The translations under genes and the position numbers were made by a program. Below, one piece after another: positions 1 through 7,848 of a DNA stretch of 11,966 bases (within the stretch, counting starts at the first letter, position 1; each line of letters opens with the position of its first letter). Below the pieces are notes generated by a model. That model did no database searches, was not told the DNA's origin, and was given only the letters and a program-made list of their open reading frames with translations. Origin of the DNA: Bacteroidales bacterium UBA3824 (lineage in GTDB: Bacteria > Bacteroidota > Bacteroidia > Bacteroidales > UBA3824); contig DGIK01000016.1 in the NCBI GenBank assembly GCA_002393195.1, forward strand, positions 1 through 11,966, written 5' to 3'.

Positions 1-1008
1 GAGAAGATGAAGAGCCTCGGCACTGCCGCTTGTCCGCCTTATCACATTGCGTTTGTAATTGGCGGTACGAGTGCCGAGAAAAACCTCCTGACCGTAAAAC
101 TTGCCTCCACGCATTATTACGACTCGCTGCCCACCACCGGCGACGAGACCGGCCGCGCATTCCGCGACGTTGCCCTCGAAGAAGAGTTGCTCAAAGAGGC
201 TTACAAGATTGGTCTCGGTGCACAGTTCTCGGGCAAATATATGGCTCACGACGTGCGTGTAATCCGTCTGCCGAGGCACGGCGCAAGTTGTCCGATTGGC
301 TTGGGCGTTAGTTGCTCCGCCGACCGCAACATCAAGGCAAAAATCAACAAGGACGGCATTTGGATTGAGAAGATGGACGACAAGCCCTACGAACTCATTC
401 CCGAAGAACTCCGCAACGCAGGCGAAGGCGACGCTGTAAAAATCGACCTCAACCAACCGATGAGCGAGGTTTGCAAGATTTTGAGCAAATATCCTGTTTC
501 TACACGTCTCTCGCTCAACGGCACTATCATCGTAGGTCGCGACATTGCACACGCCAAACTCAAAGCGCGTCTCGACGCCGGCGAAGACCTTCCTCAGTAT
601 ATGAAGGATCACCCGATTTACTACGCTGGTCCTGCCAAGACTCCCGCCGGAATGCCTTGTGGCTCAATGGGTCCCACAACTGCCAACCGCATGGATCCCT
701 ACGTTGACGAGTTCCAAGACCACGGCGGCTCAATGATTATGCTCGCCAAGGGCAACCGCACCGAAGCCGTAACAAACGCCTGCAAGAAGCACGGCGGATT
801 CTACCTCGGCTCCATCGGCGGTCCTGCCGCAATTCTCGCGCAAAACAACATCAAGTCAATCGAGTGCGTGGAATATCCCGAACTCGGAATGGAAGCTATT
901 TGGAAAATCGAAGTACAAGACTTCCCCGCCTTCATCTTGGTTGACGACAAGGGCAACGACTTCTTCAAACAGTTGAAGCCGTGTAGCGGATGCACAATTT
1001 TGGCGTAA
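1..1008 (+). CDS. fumA: Class I fumarate hydratase (iron-sulfur), 3' part; 5' end outside window
   Basis: Interconverts fumarate and malate in the cytoplasm using a [4Fe-4S] cluster; in anaerobic Bacteroidota this serves the reductive branch that makes succinate. The frame is open from base 1, so the 5' end (roughly 200 residues of a usual 540-550) is missing. Numbering from the first in-window Met (base 7), two of the three cluster cysteines are visible: C9 in GTAACPPYH and C95 in [14 protein letters not shown]; the third should lie upstream. The C-terminal domain carries [15 protein letters not shown] (residues 219-233), whose T224 and R228, with K248, match by spacing the active-site Thr, Arg and Lys known from the structurally characterised family. 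The protein ends in CSGCTILA. Codon use is GC-richer than in the genes downstream. The family is secure; which paralogue name fits (fumA or fumB) cannot be settled here. Confidence 0.95.
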   Translation, partial: EKMKSLGTAACPPYHIAFVIGGTSAEKNLLTVKLASTHYYDSLPTTGDETGRAFRDVALEEELLKEAYKIGLGAQFSGKYMAHDVRVIRLPRHGASCPIGLGVSCSADRNIKAKINKDGIWIEKMDDKPYELIPEELRNAGEGDAVKIDLNQPMSEVCKILSKYPVSTRLSLNGTIIVGRDIAHAKLKARLDAGEDLPQYMKDHPIYYAGPAKTPAGMPCGSMGPTTANRMDPYVDEFQDHGGSMIMLAKGNRTEAVTNACKKHGGFYLGSIGGPAAILAQNNIKSIECVEYPELGMEAIWKIEVQDFPAFILVDDKGNDFFKQLKPCSGCTILA

Positions 1009-1016
1009 GCCTCGGT

Positions 1017-1044
1017 AATTGAGAATTGAAAATTGACAGTTGAC
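1017..1044. repeat. Tandem heptamer AATTGAN, four units
   Basis: Four consecutive 7-base units follow the fumarase stop codon: AATTGAG, AATTGAA, AATTGAC, AGTTGAC. The last unit and part of the third form the 5' arm of the terminator hairpin. It resembles a small simple-sequence expansion; no function is implied. Confidence 0.6.
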
Positions 1045-1080
1045 AATGGTTTGGTAGAAAACCGTTGTCAACTGTTTTTT
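1036..1080 (+). terminator. Intrinsic terminator of the fumarase gene
   Basis: A 15-bp stem (1036-1050 with 1061-1075, one T-G wobble, otherwise perfect) encloses a 10-base loop and runs directly into six T residues (1075-1080). It starts 28 bases after the fumarase stop codon. It lies between converging genes, but the minus-strand side has no T tract, so it should serve mainly the fumarase transcript. Confidence 0.9.
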
Positions 1081-1097
1081 ATTTGCGGATGAATAAA

Positions 1098-2444
1098 TCA
1101 AATTGGCAATGACAATTTTGGTTTATGTTCGATGAACATTACATAATAAATAGGCAAATACGAAATTTTACCCTTGGTTTTTGTTTCCCTTGTATTTGAA
1201 AACACAATACCTTTTTTTATTCCGTATTCATCGTTGTTGACAAACATATTCAGAGCGCTGTGAACATAGTAATCTTTGCCCGATTTCACTTCTATTGGCA
1301 CAACAGATAAAGAATCAAAATCGTCGATAAGGAAATCAACTTCACCGCATTTTTTGTTGTCGTAGTAATATAAGTGGAATCCGTGAGCGTTAAGTTCTTG
1401 TGCCACAACTGATTCGTAAACAGTTCCAAGGTTGAGACTGAGTTCATCGTCTAATATGGCTTTGATATTGTATTGATAAAGCAACGACGTAAGTATTCCA
1501 ACATCGTTTAGATAGAGTTTTAACAAGTTTTTTTTGACGGACTGCAACAATGGGAATCTCGGATTGCTGATAGCATCCACCTGCAAGGCTATTCCTGACT
1601 GCACTAAATAATCAAACTCGTCTTCATAGTCAGAAAATTGTTTACCTTGTTTGTTTTCTATCTTGCTGACAATCACACGTTTTTTCCTACTTTCAAGGTT
1701 TGATGGTATTAAGTCGTAAACTCGCCTAATTTTCAGTTTTTGATGACGGTCGTACTGCGAAGCGTCGATGCCATAAAGCGTATGCACGTCGTTTTGTATG
1801 TCGCGCATCATCTGTATATTCTTGTCTTCCAAAAACTTGTTAACAGCATCGGGCAGCCCGCCAGTAAGCAAATAATATCGAAAGAGACGCATAAAATGAT
1901 TGTGCAAAGGTTCTGTTATCGGCTCGTCATTGTTAAACTGTCTGCGTGCCAAATCGATAACGTCTTTGCCAACCCCCATAGCCCAAAAAAATTCTTCCAT
2001 ATCCAAAGGATACATCTGTTTTATCATCACGCTGCCCAGTGGAACAGAAGGGGTTTGCGAAAGTGCAATGCCAAGTTGCGAACCGCTGGCAATGAATGTG
2101 TATCGTTGGTCTTGATTTAGGAATTTGAGCAAAGTGAGCAATTGAGGGTACACTTGTATCTCGTCGAGAAAAATAAGCGTGTCGCTCTTAGTGCCCAACC
2201 GATTACCAAATAGGGCACTAAGTTGCATATAGAAAGAATCGAGCCCTGTTACTTGGGCAAACAAACGATCTTTCTCGCTATCTGCCCTGAGGTCGATCTC
2301 AATATAATTCTTAAACAACTTACTACATACATACCTGATAATAAAAGACTTGCCAATCTGCCTTGCTCCATTAACAAGTAATATCTTGTTTTGCTGTGCC
2401 GAGAAAAAATTCTCTAAGAAATATGAAAATTTACGTTCTAACAT
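1098..2444 (-). CDS. AAA-family ATPase with C-terminal DUF4143 / PD-(D/E)XK-like domain
   Basis: A 448-residue protein of the widespread archaeal/bacterial P-loop family (AAA_14 plus DUF4143). The N-terminal ATPase shows Walker A GARQIGKS (26-33), Walker B LIFLDEIQ (90-97) and the conserved IASGSQLG (118-125) after the third strand. The middle region (about 190-330) is the usual helical linker. The C-terminal part has KKCGEVDFLI (364-373) and VVPIEVKSGK (381-390), the D...ExK arrangement of the PD-(D/E)XK fold. Family length is normal (380-450) and no motif is lost. The cellular role of these proteins is poorly known; nucleic-acid or defence functions have been suggested. The ATG at 2444 lies about 17 bases after the start site expected from a clear promoter, with no Shine-Dalgarno. 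It stands alone, convergent with fumarase and divergent from the NADAR gene. Confidence 0.9.
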   Translation of the reverse strand: MLERKFSYFLENFFSAQQNKILLVNGARQIGKSFIIRYVCSKLFKNYIEIDLRADSEKDRLFAQVTGLDSFYMQLSALFGNRLGTKSDTLIFLDEIQVYPQLLTLLKFLNQDQRYTFIASGSQLGIALSQTPSVPLGSVMIKQMYPLDMEEFFWAMGVGKDVIDLARRQFNNDEPITEPLHNHFMRLFRYYLLTGGLPDAVNKFLEDKNIQMMRDIQNDVHTLYGIDASQYDRHQKLKIRRVYDLIPSNLESRKKRVIVSKIENKQGKQFSDYEDEFDYLVQSGIALQVDAISNPRFPLLQSVKKNLLKLYLNDVGILTSLLYQYNIKAILDDELSLNLGTVYESVVAQELNAHGFHLYYYDNKKCGEVDFLIDDFDSLSVVPIEVKSGKDYYVHSALNMFVNNDEYGIKKGIVFSNTRETKTKGKISYLPIYYVMFIEHKPKLSLPI

Positions 2445-2466
2445 AACCTTAATTCATTTTATGCTG

Positions 2467-2497
2467 CAAATATATTGATTTTTAATTTATTAAACAA
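2467..2497 (-). promoter_or_regulatory. Promoter of the DUF4143 ATPase gene
   Basis: On the minus strand TTG (plus 2495-2497) is followed by 20 bases and TATATTTG (plus 2467-2474), the Bacteroidota -33/-7 pattern. The expected transcript start is about 2460-2464, giving a leader of about 17-20 bases. Confidence 0.75.
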
Positions 2498-2500
2498 GTA

Positions 2501-2590
2501 TTTGTCATTTTTTCCATATTTTTTTGGGGTGATTTTGTCATTTTTTCCATAAAAAATAAGGGTGATTTTGTCATTTTTACAATTTTTGTC
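2501..2590. repeat. Direct repeats with 33-bp period upstream of the ATPase promoter
   Basis: TTTGTCATTTTTTCCAT occurs at 2501-2517 and identically at 2534-2550. A third copy, TTTGTCATTTTT, starts at 2567. Copies 2 and 3 are each preceded by GGGTGAT. The step is exactly 33 bases each time. The first copy abuts the -33 box of the ATPase promoter. Tandem operator sites for a regulator are one reading. Confidence 0.85.
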
Positions 2591-2603
2591 AAACTATAAT
2601 TTT

Positions 2604-2652
2604 CTGCAAAAAGTTACTAAAAATCCCTTGCAAATGCTGTAAAAAGTTACTA
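2604..2652. repeat. Direct repeat CTGyAAAAAGTTACTA, two copies 33 bp apart
   Basis: Copy A is at 2604-2619 and copy B at 2637-2652; they differ only at the fourth base (C or T). Copy B fills the spacer of the NADAR promoter and touches its -7 box; copy A lies just upstream of the -33 box. The step is again 33 bases. The reverse complement of the repeat to its left (ATGGAAAAAATGACAAA) agrees with copy A extended by one base at 12 of 17 positions, so both promoters carry a similar A-rich element in the same relative direction. Confidence 0.75.
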
Positions 2653-2658
2653 TATTTG
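2628..2658 (+). promoter_or_regulatory. Promoter of the NADAR gene unit
   Basis: TTG (2628-2630), 20 bases, TATATTTG (2651-2658). The expected transcript start is near 2662, about 24 bases before the ATG at 2686. This also excludes the TTG at 2656 as a start codon, since it lies inside the -7 box. Confidence 0.75.
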
Positions 2659-2685
2659 CATTGTAAACAATTAACACCTACTATT

Positions 2686-3726
2686 ATGAATAGTGTAATC
2701 TTGTTTTGGAATCCGGATATTTCGAGTTTTAAATACGACGATTTCGGATATGCCATTAGGAATATAAATAACGAGACCTTCAATTGGAGTGTTTGGGAAC
2801 ACGAAAAGGCAAGGAAGGGCGACCAATTTTACCTCGTGAAGTGCGGCGGGGAGAGTAACAATGGCATCTGTATGAGTGGACATTTCGTTTCTGACCCGTA
2901 CCTCGGCGAAGATTGGTCGGGCAAGGGGCGCGAAGTCTATTATATGGATATGAAAATCGATGTCGCCATCAATCCTAAGTATTTCCCTGTGTTGACTGCG
3001 GAAGAATTGCAGAATGTGTTCCCCGATTTTGATTGGACGGGCGGACATTCAGGTCGGATTTTGCCCAAAATATACTCTCCGCATAGCCTTTGGATGAAGT
3101 TTCTCGAAAATAATTTGCGTGTTTTTGAGCAACAGACCTATATTGACCTATCAATATTTGGCGTGGAGAATACATCGTACGTGCCTTCCGCTCCTGCGAA
3201 ATACTCCATCAACAATCTCCTGAAAAAATACACTCGCGAGGATTTTGTGTTCTTTTGGCACGAATATCCGCACGACCCTGTTCAAAAAACCTGCCTGAGC
3301 CAATGGTACGCCTGCAATTTTTGCGTTTCGGGCATAGAATATTTCACCACCGAGCAATATATGATGGCGTCAAAGGCTTTGATGTTCAAGGATTTGGATA
3401 TTTATCAACAGATATTCCAAGCCAAAACACCGCAAGAGTTTAAGAATTTGGGCAAATTGGTGAAAAACTACGACGATGCCGTTTGGAACTTGCACAAAGA
3501 CCGCATTGTCGTCGAAGGCAACTATGCAAAATTCTCCCAAAATCCCGCATTGAAAAACTTTTTGCTCTCCACCGGCAACAAAATTTTGGTTGAGGCAAGT
3601 CCCTACGACAAGATTTGGGGCATTGGACTTGAAGAATCCGACGACCGCGTCCTCGACCCCGCTCAATGGCAGGGCGAAAACCATCTCGGCTTTGCCCTGA
3701 TGACGGTAAGGGATATGCTGAAATAG
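2686..3726 (+). CDS. NADAR-domain protein with extra N-terminal domain
   Basis: 346 residues from the ATG at 2686. Residues about 187-345 are a NADAR (DUF1768, YbiA-like) domain: the acidic helix FTTEQYMMASKALMF (220-234), NYAKFSQNPALKNFLLSTG (279-297), LVEASPYDKIWGIGL (301-315) and WQGENHLGFALMTVRDML (328-345), with the usual Glu and WGIG residues present. Known members cleave N-glycosidic bonds: YbiA acts on riboflavin-pathway intermediates, and others remove ADP-ribose from guanine, countering DarT-type DNA-modifying toxins. The N-terminal part (1-145) is a separate domain with FNWSVWEHEKARKGDQFYLV (32-51), GICMSGHF (60-67), EDWSGKGREVYYMDM (75-89) and PDFDWTGGHSGR (113-124). Its layout (aromatic start, K-x-GD, short strands ending in a G-x-F turn) recalls PUA-like/EVE folds; that is inference. 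It is first of a two-gene unit with the next gene 43 bases on. Confidence 0.85.
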   Translation: MNSVILFWNPDISSFKYDDFGYAIRNINNETFNWSVWEHEKARKGDQFYLVKCGGESNNGICMSGHFVSDPYLGEDWSGKGREVYYMDMKIDVAINPKYFPVLTAEELQNVFPDFDWTGGHSGRILPKIYSPHSLWMKFLENNLRVFEQQTYIDLSIFGVENTSYVPSAPAKYSINNLLKKYTREDFVFFWHEYPHDPVQKTCLSQWYACNFCVSGIEYFTTEQYMMASKALMFKDLDIYQQIFQAKTPQEFKNLGKLVKNYDDAVWNLHKDRIVVEGNYAKFSQNPALKNFLLSTGNKILVEASPYDKIWGIGLEESDDRVLDPAQWQGENHLGFALMTVRDMLK

Positions 3727-3769
3727 GGAGAGGGTTGGCTAAAATTAACTGAAAATTCGTAATGTAACT

Positions 3770-4579
3770 ATGGACGTCGTACTTCCAGAAAGAATCACCA
3801 AACGCATTGCCAATCAGGCTCGATTGGTGGTTGCATCATACATTAATTATTGTTACAGAGGCGACAAACCTACTGACAGCGAGGCGGAGATAGCGTGCTA
3901 TGAATCGGTTGTACACGATTTAGTAGAGCAATTTCGCCAACCATTCAGAAGTGATGAAACACGGACGCCAAACCGCGAACAGGAACTCCTCAAACGTTTG
4001 AAGGAGCGTTACGGCAATGATGTTTCGTATGAAGCAAAAGATCGTTACAGTTCTCGTAAGATAATTTGGGTGCAACTCGGTATGGGCGCATCAATCGGTC
4101 TTTATTGGCAGGAATACCAAGGTTGTATGGACGTGGTATTTTACACACGTGGCATTTATGATATTTATGTGAAATATTCTGATTATGACAAGGTTGAAGA
4201 GATTATCGACTTTGTACGAGCCAATATTACCAAGTGGCAACCGTTGGCGCAGGAGTGCATCCGCGATTATCGCAAAAAACAGAAACTCCAAGAGATTAAG
4301 GCGACCGCTGTCAAATCGTTTGCCACACAAAAACTTGACGTCTGCGGCATCCCTTACAAGTTGGAACAAGGCAAACTCCGCGACAAGATTTTTTTCAAGA
4401 TTTCCGACAAGCACAAGGCGATGTTTTATCTTTCGCACAAGGATTTTGACACCGCCATCGACAAAATAATAGTCGCCGCCGCTCAACTCAAAGATTTGGT
4501 TACGGAGGCAGGATTGCAAATCGAAATCAAGAAAATCTCCGATTACGACTATTTTACTAACGACATAACCCCCAATTAA
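3770..4579 (+). CDS. Conserved-looking protein of unknown function, co-transcribed with the NADAR gene
   Basis: 269 residues; I do not recognise a family. It is soluble with no signal peptide or membrane segment. The N-terminal third is helical and charged (RITKRIANQARLVVASYINY at 8-27, then an acidic stretch and EQELLKRLKERYG at 70-82). The centre looks beta-rich (IIWVQLGMGASIGLYWQEY, 98-116, then MDVVFYTRGIYDIYVKY, 120-136). A basic helix follows (RDYRKKQKLQEIKATAVK, 165-182), and the C-terminal part alternates strands and helices. It begins 43 bases after the NADAR stop codon with no promoter pattern between, so one transcript is likely. That pairing suggests a shared role (substrate, modifier or partner), but nothing here resembles an ADP-ribosyltransferase motif. 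Confidence 0.75.
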   Translation: MDVVLPERITKRIANQARLVVASYINYCYRGDKPTDSEAEIACYESVVHDLVEQFRQPFRSDETRTPNREQELLKRLKERYGNDVSYEAKDRYSSRKIIWVQLGMGASIGLYWQEYQGCMDVVFYTRGIYDIYVKYSDYDKVEEIIDFVRANITKWQPLAQECIRDYRKKQKLQEIKATAVKSFATQKLDVCGIPYKLEQGKLRDKIFFKISDKHKAMFYLSHKDFDTAIDKIIVAAAQLKDLVTEAGLQIEIKKISDYDYFTNDITPN

Positions 4580-4581
4580 TT

Positions 4582-4696
4582 ATGAACAAAACCGCAATCA
4601 TCGCCGCATTTTTGGCATTGGGCTGCGTTACCACAAACGCCCAAGAAAAACTCTTCAACAGACCTAACTGATTTTGCACAGAAGGTGTTTAAATAA
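4582..4696 (+). pseudogene. Remnant of a secreted-protein gene: signal peptide plus out-of-frame C-terminus
   Basis: Two bases after the previous stop codon, an ATG opens a 29-codon frame. Its start MNKTAIIAAFLALGCV reads as a signal peptide (basic start, hydrophobic core, LALGC lipobox or TNA-QE cleavage site), then it stops at 4669-4671. The overlapping next frame, 4661-4696, reads DLTDFAQKVFK then TAA, plausible as a natural C-terminus. The simplest reading is that the middle of the gene was deleted out of frame, leaving both ends. A short secreted peptide cannot be excluded. The remnant lies between two converging units, at the edge of the restriction locus. Confidence 0.5.
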
Positions 4697-4705
4697 ACCC
4701 TCGCC

Positions 4706-7111
4706 TTATGCCGCCTTGTACAACTGCCGTTGAAACTCGAAGTAATGGTTGCGGATTTGCGGTACGTCCATTGAAAGGTTGGCTTTGGCGTCGGCAATTG
4801 AGCCGTATTTCATATTGATGAACTTGCCGAGGTTGTCGGACGTGAACTCGCGGTAACTGTTGCGCAGATATTGCGATATGAGGAAATCGGTGAAGACGCG
4901 CTGAGCGGCGTTTTGACGCTTGTAATAATCTTGCTTAACAAGTTCCACACGCTTGGTGCGTTCCATCGGTTCGGTTTCGTAGGCAATGTATTCGAGCACG
5001 TCGAGAAGGTCGCAATCCTCACGCCCCATTACACGCTGAATGGTTTGGAGTTTTTCTTCGTGAAAACCCTCGCGCTCCAAATGGCTGAGTAACGCCTGAC
5101 GTGTGTCGGGGTGCTCCCATTGTTTTCGCAAGTCTTCGGGACCGTTGAAAAAATGTGGCAACTTGCCAAAGAGACGTTTGATAAATTCTTCTATTGAAAT
5201 TAGTTCGTCGCCAAACTGAAAACGCTCTGTCCAAGTGGTTTTGAGTTCCATAGTCCGCTTGTCCGAAAGGCGTACTATCACTTTCTGTTTTGGTTTGCTG
5301 CCGCCGTCGCAAGTGCAGGGCAGATGTCCGCAATTAGGACACGGTTGTGGCTGATTGAAAGGCGTTTCGGGTTCGTTGGCGGTGTTTACGCTGTTGTGTG
5401 GTTTCTTGTTGCAGGTGCAAGGATAATTGCCGCAGACAGGGCAAAACGGGTCGCCGTCCCACTCGGCATCTTGAAAATTGCGGCTCGCTCCCACAAAGTC
5501 GTAAATGGTGAAATAATATTTGTCGTCGAAAAGGCGTGTGCCGCGACCTATTATCTGCTTGAACTCCACCATATTGTTGACAGGACGCATTAGCACAATG
5601 TTGCGCACATTGCGGGCATCAACGCCTGTGGAGAGTTTTTGCGATGTGGTAAGTATGGTGGGCAACTTGCGTTCGTTGTCTTGAAAAAGTTTGAGAGTTG
5701 CTTCTCCATCGGCACCATCGTCGGCGGTAACACGCTCGCAATAATTGGACGCAGGGTTGGTTTTATGACGGTTAATCATATCGCGGATAATGTGGGCGTG
5801 CAACTGTGTGGCGCAAAATACTATCGTCTTTTCGTCGGGATTGATTTGCGAAAGCATCTCTATTACACGGTGTTCGTCGCGCTGACGGATTTCTATGCGT
5901 CCGTTGTAAAAGTCGCGTTCGGTGTAAGTTTTTTCGGTGTCGATTTCGCCCTCAATGTCGTCATCGGGATTGTAGGTGTACTCGTCGATGTTGCTTTCCG
6001 AAATTCGCACGCGGAATGGCGTGAGATAGCCGTCGGCAATGCCCTGTTTGAGCGAATAAGAATACACCGGCTCGCCAAAATAGCGGTATGTGTTGGCGTT
6101 GTCCTGACGGCGCGGCGTGGCTGTCATACCGAGTTGACAGGCGGGCGAAAAATAATCCATAAGTTCACGCCATTGGCTTTCGTCGTTTGCGCCTCCACGG
6201 TGGCACTCGTCGATGATTATGAAATCAAAAAAATCTTTCGGGTATTGCTTGTAATATTGACAGCCGCTGCCGTCGGTGCACATAAAGGTCTGAAATATTG
6301 TAAAATAGAGATGCCTTGCCGTAGGCACTTTGCCGTGATGTTTGCGGAGTTCGTCGGGCGTGATGCGTACCATGGCATCTTCGGGAAACTGTTCAAAATC
6401 GTTGACGGCTTGGTTGGCAAGTATATTGCGGTCGGCGATGAAAAGTATGCGCGGACGTTGGTCGGCTCCGTGGAGATTCCATTTGGTCTGAAATAGTTTC
6501 CAACAAATCTGAAAAGCGGTGTATGTTTTGCCCGTGCCGGTAGCCATTGTGAGCAAAATGCGGTTTCGTCCGTTTGCCACTGCGTTGAGCACGTTGTTGA
6601 TAGCGTTTACTTGGTAATAACGAGGTTCGCGGTTGCCGCCACGGTTGTAGGGTTCGAGATTGAAACGGTCGCGCCAAATGTTGGCTATCGGGAATGTCAT
6701 CTGCCACAATTCTTGCGGCGATGGAAATTTGTCGATAAATTTTTCGGTGGAAGGCACGGTATAATTGCCGTGCGCATCCTTTACGCCCATATCGATGAAG
6801 TAAATTTCAACGCCGTTGGTTGAATAGGCGTAACGAATCTGCAACATTTCGGCGTACTGCTTGGCTTGCGGCACGCCCACCGAAACGTCTGTTTCGTCTG
6901 ACTTGGCTTCCACAACGGCGAGTTTTATGCCCTTGTATTCAAGGATGTAGTCAACTTTTTTGGGATTGCGGGCTTTGAGTTTTTCCACACGACCGGGCGC
7001 AATCAGGTATGCGCGTTGCTCGTTTAGAATCTGACTATCAGGCACTTGCTCCCAACCCACAGCATAAAGCGCGGGGTCTATCTTCTTTCGGCGTGTTGTT
7101 GATTCGTCCAT
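4706..7111 (-). CDS. hsdR: Type I restriction endonuclease subunit R (HsdR)
   Basis: 801 residues, the size of the EcoAI/EcoEI group rather than the 1,100-residue EcoKI group. It is the translocating and cutting subunit of the R2M2S complex. The N-terminal nuclease shows DYILEYKGIKLAVVEAKSDE (54-73), the D...ExK signature. The helicase motor carries ATGTGKT (190-196), DECH (301-304), TAT (330-332) and QIIGRGTR (519-526). The C-terminal part (about 620-800) fits the domain that binds the methylase core. The linker at 557-601 holds two cysteine clusters, CPVCGNYPCTC and CPNCGHLPCTC, each C-x2-C-x4-C-x-C and probably zinc-binding. All catalytic motifs are intact. The ATG at 7111 is 14 bases after the HEPN stop codon with no promoter pattern between, so it is probably expressed from the HEPN transcript. 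Confidence 0.95.
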   Translation of the reverse strand: MDESTTRRKKIDPALYAVGWEQVPDSQILNEQRAYLIAPGRVEKLKARNPKKVDYILEYKGIKLAVVEAKSDETDVSVGVPQAKQYAEMLQIRYAYSTNGVEIYFIDMGVKDAHGNYTVPSTEKFIDKFPSPQELWQMTFPIANIWRDRFNLEPYNRGGNREPRYYQVNAINNVLNAVANGRNRILLTMATGTGKTYTAFQICWKLFQTKWNLHGADQRPRILFIADRNILANQAVNDFEQFPEDAMVRITPDELRKHHGKVPTARHLYFTIFQTFMCTDGSGCQYYKQYPKDFFDFIIIDECHRGGANDESQWRELMDYFSPACQLGMTATPRRQDNANTYRYFGEPVYSYSLKQGIADGYLTPFRVRISESNIDEYTYNPDDDIEGEIDTEKTYTERDFYNGRIEIRQRDEHRVIEMLSQINPDEKTIVFCATQLHAHIIRDMINRHKTNPASNYCERVTADDGADGEATLKLFQDNERKLPTILTTSQKLSTGVDARNVRNIVLMRPVNNMVEFKQIIGRGTRLFDDKYYFTIYDFVGASRNFQDAEWDGDPFCPVCGNYPCTCNKKPHNSVNTANEPETPFNQPQPCPNCGHLPCTCDGGSKPKQKVIVRLSDKRTMELKTTWTERFQFGDELISIEEFIKRLFGKLPHFFNGPEDLRKQWEHPDTRQALLSHLEREGFHEEKLQTIQRVMGREDCDLLDVLEYIAYETEPMERTKRVELVKQDYYKRQNAAQRVFTDFLISQYLRNSYREFTSDNLGKFINMKYGSIADAKANLSMDVPQIRNHYFEFQRQLYKAA

Positions 7112-7125
7112 AATTTTGATATTAT

Positions 7126-7818
7126 TTATTTTAATTCGTTAATCCTCGAACATACTTGTTGTATATGGTCGAGACCGTACAACAAGGCGCGGCTGTCAAT
7201 ATCCATCCACATAAAGAGTGTCTGTATTTTTTGATATTCGTTCAAGATATACGCTGTGTCAATAACGGGCTGTTGCAAATAGAAACATACAGGTTCGTGG
7301 TGCGCAATACGGTTACGCAAAGTGTTGATTTTGTCCAACTCGTTGAAAACGTATGAGTGGTTGTATTGTATTTCAGGAGTGGAACGTGCCTTGTTCGGGA
7401 AAATGCGCAGAAGCCGTCTGCCTGTAAGACGGTATTGAATGGGAGAGAACATATATTTCCAAACACCAAACTCCATTTCTGCCAACAATTTGGAATGAGA
7501 ATAAGAGCCTGAACTACGAAGTTTGTTATACGCGTGGTTGATGATGTCGAATGACTTAAACATTGTAGGATTGGTAAAAATACCGTTGCCCATAATTGAA
7601 TCTTTCAACCATTCTGCACCCAAAAAGGCTGTTAAATTGGCATCTATGGCATTCCGCAGCGCAACTTCAAAGCAACTTATTATTGTAAACGCCTCTTGCG
7701 AAAGTTGCAAGTTGTACCTGTACAAGGTCATTGCTTTCCGCGTATCGCCTTTGCAAGCGGTCAGGTAGCGGTTCATTCGCTTTTGCGACATTATTTTTTC
7801 AAAATCTTTGTACTTCAT
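7126..7818 (-). CDS. Abi-like single-HEPN protein, probable RNase toxin (AbiF/AbiD type)
   Basis: 230 residues, nearly all helical. The C-terminal half has LDKINTLRNRIAHHEPV (161-177), the HEPN RNase signature R-N-x3-H (R168, N169, H173) with a second His, as in Abi_2 (AbiD/AbiF) abortive-infection proteins. Other family marks are FEVALRNAIDANL (50-62) and EFGVWKYMFSP (116-126). HEPN proteins of this kind dimerise to form an RNase site and stop growth by cutting RNA; recent work ties AbiF-type proteins to neighbouring non-coding RNA antitoxins and sees them as relatives of Cas13. No antitoxin protein gene adjoins this one, but a probable small-RNA gene diverges from its promoter. It is inserted between hsdS and hsdR, a common site for extra defence genes. 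The ATG at 7818 follows the predicted transcript start by about 30 bases. Confidence 0.85.
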   Translation of the reverse strand: MKYKDFEKIMSQKRMNRYLTACKGDTRKAMTLYRYNLQLSQEAFTIISCFEVALRNAIDANLTAFLGAEWLKDSIMGNGIFTNPTMFKSFDIINHAYNKLRSSGSYSHSKLLAEMEFGVWKYMFSPIQYRLTGRRLLRIFPNKARSTPEIQYNHSYVFNELDKINTLRNRIAHHEPVCFYLQQPVIDTAYILNEYQKIQTLFMWMDIDSRALLYGLDHIQQVCSRINELK

Positions 7819-7848
7819 AATTTTTTTTGAAAAAAGTTAGTAAAAAAT

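Noticed and set aside
2501..2652. CRISPR array
   Set aside because: The 33-base step leaves spacers of only about 16 bases, the repeats are AT-rich and degenerate, and no cas gene is present.
2656..2685. TTG at 2656 as an upstream start for the NADAR protein
   Set aside because: It lies inside the -7 box, before the expected transcript start; the ATG at 2686 begins the recognisable domain.
6190..6205. Possible pairing of the small RNA with hsdR mRNA at the DECH-box codons
   Set aside because: Only 10 of 12 bases match, with two internal mismatches; this is within chance for GC-rich segments.
5639..6496. A 285-codon plus-strand open frame
   Set aside because: It is antisense to the helicase motifs of hsdR, shows no family resemblance and is an artefact of hsdR codon use.
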